Source of the DNA: Nocardia australiensis | Lineage (GTDB): Bacteria; Actinomycetota; Actinomycetes; Mycobacteriales; Mycobacteriaceae | DNA length: 64,000 bases | Direction of reading: 5' to 3' | NCBI RefSeq assembly: GCF_020733705.1 | Contig: NZ_JAJFZM010000001.1 | Coordinates: 1,488,001-1,552,000, forward strand | Shown here: positions 51,276-61,300 of the stretch, piece after piece | How the letters are laid out: the number at the start of each line of letters is the position of its first letter | How positions within the stretch are numbered: position 1 is the stretch's first letter | Notes under the pieces: model-generated | What the model was told of the DNA's origin: nothing | Database searches by the model: none | What the model saw: the letters and a program-made list of their open reading frames with translations, nothing else | Made by a program: the position numbers and the translations under genes

Positions 51276-51487
51276 AACGCATACCTGAACCAGCACTCAT
51301 CCGGTCGATCTTGGTTGCCATCACTGGCGTCATCGCGTTGCTCGGCGGCAAGCATATCGATACGAGTTGGATCGAGACCGCGGTGACCGTCTATGCCGCG
51401 ATCAGCCCGATCATCGCGGGCGTGTTGATCCGACAAGCGGTCACACCTGCTCGGGCGGGAACGCCCGAACCCGACGAGACGAAGTAG
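51272..51487 (+). CDS. Small holin-like membrane protein
   Basis: 71 aa; its ATG overlaps the endolysin stop (ATGA). Two hydrophobic helices are seen: LIRSILVAITGVIALLGG and TAVTVYAAISPIIAGVLI, separated by a short polar loop (KHIDTSWIE), with charged ends (RTPEP-type tail PARAGTPEPDETK). Size, topology and position match actinophage holins, which open the membrane for the endolysin. Assignment rests on context, since holins are hard to recognise by sequence. Confidence 0.78.
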   Translation: MKRIPEPALIRSILVAITGVIALLGGKHIDTSWIETAVTVYAAISPIIAGVLIRQAVTPARAGTPEPDETK

Positions 51488-52378
51488 CGGCTCCTTTCGA
51501 ATTTGTGCCCGGCCGCAACCGCTCCCGGGTGGCTGGCGTGAATATAGGCTGGGCGATCGACATTTCGCCGCGCCCGCGGTGCCACATACAGACCGGCAGC
51601 CGGCGTATGTGCTGATTGTCGTTGCTGCGCTGAGTCAGGCGAGCACCGTGTACGCCGCCGCAATTCGGCGATTTAATAGTGTGTCGTCGCTGATATCGAT
51701 CGCGTTGCCGTAGATTTGAAAGCGTGAATTTCTCGGATATTTGTCTAAAACACTATCCAGAGTTCCTTATTCGGATGGCGTGTGCCGCTGCCGTGTTATT
51801 GCCTGGCCCTTGCTGATAGCGGCTGAGCGGGTCCGCGAGTGCGACGAAGCCGCCGAAGCGGTCGGCGGCGGCGACCTTTGGGCTGCGCCCGATCTGCCGT
51901 CGGTTCCGACCCCGAGCCGGGGGATGCCCCTGCGCGTCAGCGCTGTGTTCGATTCACGTAGTGTGTGCCGATTCGCTTCGACAGCAGGTGATTTTGCGGA
52001 CGTGATCTGCGTCGATGTGACAGTATCGAGCGCGCTCGTCGCGACTGCTTCCCTCGGGCCGAGATCGAAAGATAACTGATCGTCCTGCATCCGGGCGTTC
52101 AGTTGCATGTTCAAAAGCGCTGCATTTCAGATCTTGACATGTTGAGAAACATCGGCCAATCGGAGATTGGTAGTCGCCGTAGGGGCCGGTCAGCGCACGG
52201 TTTGGATTCCGGGCGCGGACAGAGCGAGCCACAGCTGCACATGATCGGTGCGTTCGAGAGCAGGGGTACGCGCCGCTTCGACCTAGATGAAGTGCAAATA
52301 ACGGCAAATGCCGGACACGGGCAGAGCGGCGTAGTTCTGCACTGTTTCAGTACCTCCGAGTTGAGTGAGGGGTCAAGG
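51488..52378. other. Non-coding gap between lysis cassette and NRPS
   Basis: 891 bp. A frame at 51741-52079 (plus) stays open but has no protein-like character. The stretch 51640-51780 is AT-rich. The NRPS promoter should lie in the last few hundred bases. No regulator gene, hairpin terminator or attachment site was recognised. Confidence 0.5.
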
Positions 52379-55300
52379 ATGAATCTCGAGTCAGCAGGAA
52401 CTGCCGATGGCGATCTGGGTCTGATTCCGCTCTCCAGGGCGCAGTACGGTATGTGGTTCGCGGACAGCATGCCCGGCGGCCCGCCTGTCAACATCGCGCA
52501 GTACGTCGAGATCGAAGGCCCGATAGACGCGGATGTGTTCGCTCAGGCGGTGAACAGCGCCGCGCTGGACACCGAGTCTCTGGTGGTACGGGTGATCGAG
52601 TCCGACGGTCGCCCATATCAATTCGTCGACCGCAGCATCATCTACGACGAGCCCGTGCTGGATGTCAGTGATGAGGATGATCCGTTCGCCGCGGCGATGG
52701 AATGGATGCGCCGCGACTACAACATCAAGGCTGTCGACATGAGCCGTGACCGGCTCACCGCGACGCGGCTCATCCGACTCGGCGAAGACCGGTATCTCTG
52801 GTACGGGCGCGCTCATCATCTCGTGATCGACGGTTACGGCGCGTTCAACGTCATCACCCGAATCGCCGAGCACTACAACGCCATCCTCGAAAACCGGCCG
52901 CCCGCACGGTTGGTGGCGGCCAAGTTGCACGACATCGTCGAGGCGGAGCGCGCTTATCGCGCCAGCTCGCGGTTCGAGACCGACAAGGCGTACTGGCTCG
53001 ACAAGGTTGCCGATCTTCCGGCGCCGTCGAGTCTGTCCGGTCGCACCGCGCGGTGGAGCGAAAACGACCGCGTAGCCGGCCGGCAGCTTCCGTCGCGGTT
53101 GTCCGACATGCTCGATCGCTTCGCCGACAACCTGGGAGCCTCGCCCGCGCAGGTGGTGATCGCCGCATTCGCCGCGTTCCTCGCCCGGATGACACGCACC
53201 GACAGTGTGGTGTTGTCGATGCCGGTCAGCGGGCGAGTGACAGTGCGGCTGCGCAATGCCGCCGCGATGTTGGCGAACATGGTGCCGATTCGATTCGCCG
53301 TCGACGCGACGACCACCGTGGAAGAGTTGGTCGGCGCGTCGGTGTCCGAACTCGTCTCGGCGATGCGGCACCAGCTCTACAGATTCGAGGATCTGCGCCG
53401 CGACTCGAACGCGCTGGACGCGGCCGCGAACTCGTTCGGCCCGATCGTCAACATCCTGTTTTTCGACTCCGAGATTCGCCTCGGGTCAGCCGTTGGCCGA
53501 TACCGCGCGCTGACCTCGGGAGTGCTCGACGACCTGCAGCTCAACTTGTACCGTTCCGGGACCAATGCGCCGCTGCTCATCGAACTGCACGGCAACGCGA
53601 ACCTGTATGACCAGGATGAAGTCGAATCGCACACCCACCGGTTCGTCGAGTTCCTGCATCGGCTGATTGATTCGCCTCCCGGCACCCCTGTTGTCGACAT
53701 CCCGCTCGTCGACCCCGCCGAGGAGCTGCGAATCGTCGGGGAACTCGCGGGCCGCGACGGCGAATCGCCCTGCGCGACACTGGTGGATCTGCTGGCGCGA
53801 CAGGCTGCTGCGACGCCGTCCGCGGTGGCCGTCACGTCGGGCGAGACCACCCTCACGTACCGCGAGCTCGACGAGCTGTCCAACTGGTTCGCGCGCAGGC
53901 TTATCGCCCTCGGTGCGGGGCCGGAATCACTGGTGGCCATCGCGATGCCACGGGATGCCGATCTGATCGTCGTTCTGCTGGCCGTGCTGAAGTCGGGCGC
54001 CGGGTATCTGCCGTTGGACGTAGCCCACCCGACCGAGCGGCTCGAATACGTACTGCGCGATGCCGATCCGATCGTTGTCGTGACGAACCGGAGCATGCGC
54101 GAGCAGGTGCCGGGCGATCCCGGCCGTGTCGTGCTGTTCGACGACGTTCCCCGTGCTGCCCGCGATGATGCCTCGGATCCGATCACCGATGCCGATCGGA
54201 GGGGCCCACTGTGCTCCGACCACGTCGCCTATGTCATCTACACGTCCGGATCGACCGGCAGACCGAAGGGCGTGTCGATAAGCCATCGCGCCGTCGCCAC
54301 CTACTTGGTGAACGCGTGTGCCGAGATCGGAGTCCGTTCCGAGGACGTATGGACGTTCTTCCACTCGATCGCGTTCGACTACTCGGTGTGGGAAATATTC
54401 GGCGCACTGGTTACCGGTGGCCGTGTCGTCGTCGTGGACAGCCTCACCACGCGTTCGCCAGACGAAGTCGTGCGACTGGCCGCACGTGAGAAGGTGACCG
54501 TCTTCAACCAGACGCCGTCGGCGTTCTTCCAGTTCGCGGCCGAGCAACAGCGGTACGCGACCACAACTTCGCCGCACAGCGAGCTTTCCCTTCGACTGGT
54601 CATTCTCTCGGGCGAGGCTCTCCACCCGGCGGCGCTGGCGGACTGGTATGAACACAACCCGAACCTGCCCGTGCTGGTCAACAGCTACGGGATCACCGAA
54701 ACCACGGTCTTCGTCACCTACCTCGGCCTGACACCGAGCATCGCGGTGCCGGGTGCGCCGAGCACGATCGGCCCGGCGTTGCCGGGTTTGCGGACGTATG
54801 TCCTCGACGAGCGGTTGCGTCCGGTTCCGCTGGGAGCGTGGGGCGAGCTCTACGTCTCCGGAGCCCAACTCGCCCGCGGCTATCTCAACCGACCTGCGTT
54901 GACCGCGGGCCGCTTCGTCGCCGATCCGTTCGGGAAGTCGGGCGAGCGCCTGTATCGCAGCGGCGACGTCGCACGATGGAATCACAAGGGCGAGTTGGAA
55001 TACCGCGGCCGAGCCGACCAACAGGTGCAGTTGCGCGGGTTCCGGATCGAGCTGGACGAGATCCGCAACGCGCTGTTGACCCATAGCGCTGTCTCGGCGG
55101 CGGTCGTCGTCGTGCATCTGCCCGACACGGAAGCGGCTCGGCTCGTCGGCTACGTCGTGCTCGCCAGCGACGCCATCTGCGAGGCCGACGCCCTTCGTAC
55201 ACACGTCGGTGCGCTCCTGCCGGAATACATGGTCCCGGCGGGCATAGTCGTGTTGGCGGCGTTGCCGTTGACAGTCAACGGCAAAGTGGACCTCCGGGCG

Positions 55301-58300
55301 TTGCCAGAGCCGGTATTCGATTCGGCCGCGGCCTACGTTGCGCCCCGCACGGTTGTCGAGGAGTCGATCGCAGACGTCTTCGCCGAGGTGCTCGGCACTG
55401 AGCGGGTAGGCGTGTTGGACAGCTTCTTCGAACTCGGTGGCAATTCGCTCACCGCGACCAGCGCCGCCGTGCGCGTCGCCGAGGTGACCCGATGCGACGT
55501 GTCGGTGCGCGATCTGTTCGGTAAACCGACCGTCGCCGAACTCGCCGCGCATATCGAAGACGGGCACCGCCCCCGCCGACCGGTGCCGCGCGCGGTGCGT
55601 CGGACCGAGCCCATCCCGTTGTCGCCGGCGCAGACCAGGATGTGGCTGGTCAATCAGGCCGACCCGACGTCCGCGGCATACAACATTCCGCTGGTGGTGC
55701 GGATGACCGGACGTCTCGACGCCGTGGCACTGCGTGCGTCGCTGACCGACGTGATCGAGCGGCACGAGTCGCTGCGCACCTTCTATCCATCCGTGGATGG
55801 TGAAGGGACGCAGGTCATTCTGTCGGCAGAGCAGGTTGTTGCCGATCTCGATCTGACCCCGAGGCCAACCGAACCCAGCGACATAGTGAACCGGATTCGC
55901 GAGCTGGCGTCGATCGGGACCGACGTGCGCGAATGTCCGCCGATCCGGATCGCGCTGCTTGCGACCGCCGACCGCCGATGCCATGTACTGGTCCTTGTCC
56001 TGCACCACATCTGCTGTGACGGTTCGTCGCTTCGGCCACTCGCGGCCGATGTGGCAGACGCCTACGGGGCGAGGTCGGAAGGAAAGATTCCGGACTGGCA
56101 ACCATTGACGGTGCAGTACGCCGACTACAGCATCTGGCACCGCGGGCTGCTCGGCGACGAGAATGATCCGAACTCGCTGGCCGCGCGCCAGTTGAGTTAC
56201 TGGGCAGAGCAATTGGCGGGGATGGCGCCGGTGTTGGAGCTTCCCGCCGACCGTCCCCGTCCTGCCCGCCAGTCCATGCGCGGCGACGTTGTCGACACGG
56301 TGATCCCGGCTGAGAACTTTGCCAGGATCGAGCGGTTGGCTCGCGCGTCGAACGTCACGACATTCATGGTCGTCCATGCCGCGCTGGCCGTGCTGCTCGC
56401 CCGGCTGTCGGGCTCCTCGGACATCACCATCGGCACGCCGGTCGCGGGTCGGGGCGAGCGCGCGCTCGAGCCGCTCATCGGCATGTTCGTCAACACTGTG
56501 CCGCTGCGCACCGAGGTGCGTTACGACGAATCGTTCACCGCATTCCTCGGCCGAGTCAAAGACATCGATGTCGATGCCTTCGACCACAGCGACCTGCCGT
56601 ACGAACGCGTCGTCGAGGAACTCGATCCGGCACGGTCGATGGCGTACGCACCGCTGTGCCAGGTCTATCTCGCCTTCGAGAACATGGACCGTGCGAGTTT
56701 GGAACTGCCCGACCTCACCGTCGAGATCCTGGATTCGGGGCCGGAACCGGCAAAGGTGGACATCATCGTCACCGTCGCCGAAAGCTCGGCCGCGGGCGGC
56801 GATGTCGCATTGCGGATCAATTACGCGACCGACCTGTTCGACCGGGGGACGATCGAGGAGCTTGCCGCGCGATTGAATCGGATCCTCGATGCGTTCGTGT
56901 CGGACCCACAGGTGCGCGTGGGTGGTGTGGAGTTGTTGTCGAAGGTCGAGCAGGTGGAGTTGGTGCCGGCCTCGGGTGGTAGTGCCGAGGTGCCGCGGGT
57001 GCTGGCGGAGTTGTTGTCTGCCGGCGTGATGGAGGATCCGGCTGCGGTGGCGGTGGTGTCGGGTGAGCGGGTGGTGTCCTACGCGCAGCTGGATGAGTGG
57101 TCGAATCGTGTTGCGCGTGAGTTGATCGGTTGGGGTGTGGGTCCGGGGGAGCAGGTCGCGTTGGTGATGGCGCGGTCGGTGGAGTTCGTGGTGGGGGTGT
57201 GGGCGGTGGCGAAGGCGGGCGCCGCGTTTGTGCCGGTCGATCCGCGGAATCCGGTCGAGCGGGTCGCGCATATGGTCGCGGATTCCGCTGTGCGGGTCGC
57301 GATTACGGTCGAGGCGTCGCGGGGCTTGCTTCCTGTTGAGGTGTGTTTGTTGGTTCTCGATGATCCGGACACCGAGATGTCGGTTATGTCGCGATCGGCT
57401 GCGGTTGTGACGGATGCGGATCGGGTGCGTACTTGTCGTGTCGCCGATACGGCGTATGTGATCTACACCTCGGGGTCGACGGGGACGCCGAAGGGTGTGG
57501 CGGTCACGCATCAAGGGTTGGCGAATTTCGCGGCCGAGCAGCGTGAACGTTACCGGGCCGATTCGCGGTCACGGGTGTTGCAGGTAGCCGCACCGGGTTT
57601 CGACGCGGTGGCGCTGGAGCTGTTGCTCGCACATGCCAATGGTGCGGTACTGGTGGTCTCGCCACCAGAGGTGTTCGCCGGCGTGGAGTTGGCGAAACTG
57701 ATTCGGACACATGAGGTGTCGCACGCGTTCGTGACGCCCAGCGTGTTGGCGACGATGTCGCCTGCCGGATTGGATTCGTTGCGGGTGTTGATAGCCGGTG
57801 GCGAAGCGGTGTTACCGGAAACCGTGGCGGTGTGGGCGCCGGGCCGAGAGTTGTTCAATGGATACGGACCGACCGAGACCACGATCATGGTCGCGATCAG
57901 CGACCCGCTGCATACCGGTGATCCGGTCACAATCGGTGGCCCGATCCGTGGCGTCGAGGCCCTCGTGCTGGATGCCTGGCTGCGCCCGCTGCCGTTCGGA
58001 GTGACGGGAGAGTTGTACGTTTCGGGCGTGCAACTGGCCCGCGGATATCTCAACCGGCCTGTCGTCACCGCCGCCACATTCGTGGCCAATCCGTACGGTC
58101 CCCCGGGTACCCGCATGTACCGCACCGGTGATCTGGCGCGGTGGACGCCCGAGGCAAACCTCGAATACCTCGGACGCACCGACTTCCAAGTCAAAATCCG
58201 CGGTCAACGCATCGAACTCGGCGAAATCGAAGCCGTCCTCGCCGGACACCCCGATGTGGCGGCAGCGGTGACAGTGGGCGTAGCGATGGACGGCGGATCG

Positions 58301-61300
58301 AGACTGGCCGCCTACGTGACGCCGGCGAACGGCGCCATCGACAATGCGGAGCTGTTGGAATACGCCGCTCAGCGCCTGCCGTCGCACATGGTTCCGGACA
58401 CGGTGATGGTGCTCGACACGCTGCCGCTGTCGTCGGTGGGCAAGGTCGATCGTGCGGCGTTGCCGAAACCGGTGTTTGCTATCACCACCACCGAGTTCGT
58501 CGCGCCGCGCGACGTGGCCGAGCAGGTTGTCGCAGAGGTCTACGCGGGTGTTCTGGGAATCGAGAGAGTCGGCGTCCTCGACAGCTTCTTCGATCTCGGC
58601 GGCAACTCGCTGTCGGCTACCCGGGTGGCAGCGCGACTGAGCGGCGCATTCGGCGTCGATGTTCCGCTGCGTGCGATATTCGAGGCGCCGACCACCGCGG
58701 CGTTGGCGAAGAGTCTTCGGACCGCCGACGCGGTAGAACGAGAACCGCTTGTGCCGCAAGAGCGCCCGGACCGGATCCCGCTGTCGCCCGCACAAGCCCG
58801 GATGTGGTTCCTCAATCAATTCGACACAAGCTCGCCGCTGTACAACGTTCCGCTGATCGTACGTATGTCCGGAAATCTCGACGTGGTCACCATGCACGCG
58901 GCGATCGCGGATGTGCTCGACCGACATGAATCACTCCGGACCGTATACCCGGACAGCGACAGCGGACCGCACCAAATGATCGTCTCGGTGGAAGCGGCCT
59001 TGCCCAGGCTGGCCCCGGTCGCCGTCGCGGACAGCGACGTCGAGGCCCGCATCGCCGCCGAAGTGGCAGTCGGATTCGACGTCACATCCGAGGTTCCGTT
59101 CCGGATCACATTACTGCGCAGCGCACCCGACGACCACACGCTGGTTCTCGTCGTCCATCACATCAGCATCGACGGGTCGTCGCTCGCACCGCTCGCCGCA
59201 GACCTGATGACCGCCTACCAGGCCAGCGCTCGGCAGCAGCCGCCGCAATGGGCGCCGTTGCCGGTGCAATACGCGGATTACGCATTGTGGCAACGAAAGT
59301 TGCTCGGCACCGAGAACGACCCGCACAGCCCGACTGTCGCTCAGACCGGGTATTGGCTGGCGGCTCTCGCCGACCTGCCCGAGGTGCTCGACTTGCCCAC
59401 CGACCGTCCGCGGCCGGTGAAGCAGTCTTTCCGCGGCGCGACAGTGTCGGCGACACTGCCTGCCGATATCCATCGTGACGTGGCCGCGCTGGCCCGTCGT
59501 CACGATGCGACGGTCTTCATGGTGATGCACGCGGCATTCGTGGTGCTGCTCGCGCGGCTGTCGGGAACCGGTGACATCGCGGTCGGCACGCCGATCGCCG
59601 GTCGCGGCGAACCCGGGCTCGACGGCCTGATCGGAATGTTCGTCAACACGCTGGTCCTGAGGTCGCAGATCGAGCCCGACGCCTCCTTCATCCGCGTTCT
59701 GGACCAAGTCCGGGCCACCGATCTGGCAGCGTTCGAGAACGCCGACATTCCATTCGAGCGCCTCGTCGAGGTGCTGAATCCGCCGCGTACTACCGCACAC
59801 GCACCGTTGACGCAGGTGGGATTCTCCTTCCAGAACATCGAGATTCCCACGGTGACGTTCGAGGGCCTGACGGTGTCGGCCCACCTGGCCGACCCGAGCG
59901 TGGCCAAATACGACCTGCATCTGAATCTCGTCGACGCGCTGGATACGGGCGGCGAACCGGGCGACATGGCAGTCGAATTCGGTTACGCCACAGATCTGTT
60001 CGACGAGGTGACGATCACCTCGATGTTCGACCGTTACCTGCTGCTGCTGCGCGCGGCCGTTGCCGATCCCACCCGCGCCGTCGGTGACATCGAGCTGCTG
60101 ACCGCACCCGAGGCACACGAGCTGACCGTGCATTCGACGGGGCCGTCGGCGCAGGCATCGAGCTCGACGATCGCGGACTTGTTCGCAGCGCAGGCAGCGG
60201 CGACGCCCGAGCACACAGCGGTGCTCGACGCCCAGAACGGCGGTCGGCTCACTTACCGCGAGTTCGCGGCGCGGGTGAATTCGCTGGCCCGAGTGCTGAT
60301 CGGGCGTGGGGTCGGCCCGGAAAGCATTGTGGCGGTAGCGATGCGGCGCTCCGTCGATCTGGTGACCACGCTGTACGCGATCCATGCGGCGGGCGCGGCC
60401 TACCTGCCCCTGGATCCGGATCATCCGGTCGACCGCGTGCGCGCCGTCCTCGATGCCGCGCAGCCGAGTGCGGTCCTCACTCGTCCGGTCGACAAGGCGA
60501 GTTTGCCCGACGGCGTGCCGGTGTGGTTGCTCGAGGAGCTCGACGCCGAGCACCCAGATCCGTCGACGGTGACGGACGCCGATCGGAGCCGGCCGCTGCA
60601 TCCGGACGATCTGGCGTATGTCATCTATACCTCCGGCTCGACGGGTGTGCCGAAGGGCGTGGCGATTCCGCACGCCGCGGTGGTGAATCAACTCCGGTGG
60701 ATGCGGGATCACTATCGGCTCGGCGGCGACGATGTCATGCTGCTGCGGACGCCGGTCACATTCGACCTGTCGGTCTGGGAGCTGTTCTCCGCGTTGATCT
60801 GTGGCGCATCATTGGTTGTCGCGGGTCCCGACGCACACAGTGACCCCGAGGCCGTGGTCCGGCTGATGGCAGAGCATCGGGTGACCACCGTGGATTTCGT
60901 ACCGTCCTTGCTCTCGGCATTCGTCGAGGTGGCCGCCACTCGCGAACTCCTGGACCTCCGTCGTGTGCTGTGCATCGGCGAGGCGCTCCCGGCTGAAACT
61001 GTCCGCAGGTTCCGAGATCTCAGTGATGCGCGCATCGACAACCTGTACGGGCCGACCGAGGCAGCGGTCAGCGTGACCGCCCACCGGATCGACGCGGTCG
61101 ACGGCGTCGCGGTGCCGATCGGTGTCCCCGAGGCGAATGTGGTTGTCCACGTGTTGGATTCGCGGCTGCACCCTGTTCCCGTCGGGGTGACGGGTGAGCT
61201 GTATCTGGGCGGTGTCCAGCTGGCCCGGGGGTACCACGAATGTCCCGGTCCGACGGCGGCGACGTTCATCGCCGACCCCTTCGGCGGTGCGGACGGTTCT

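Noticed and set aside
51741..52079. 112-codon frame upstream of the NRPS
   Set aside because: No good start site and no similarity to MbtH or any regulator that I recognise.
53927..57514. 1,195-codon minus-strand frame opposite the NRPS
   Set aside because: It has Arg/His-rich shadow composition and lies entirely antisense to clear C, A and T domains.
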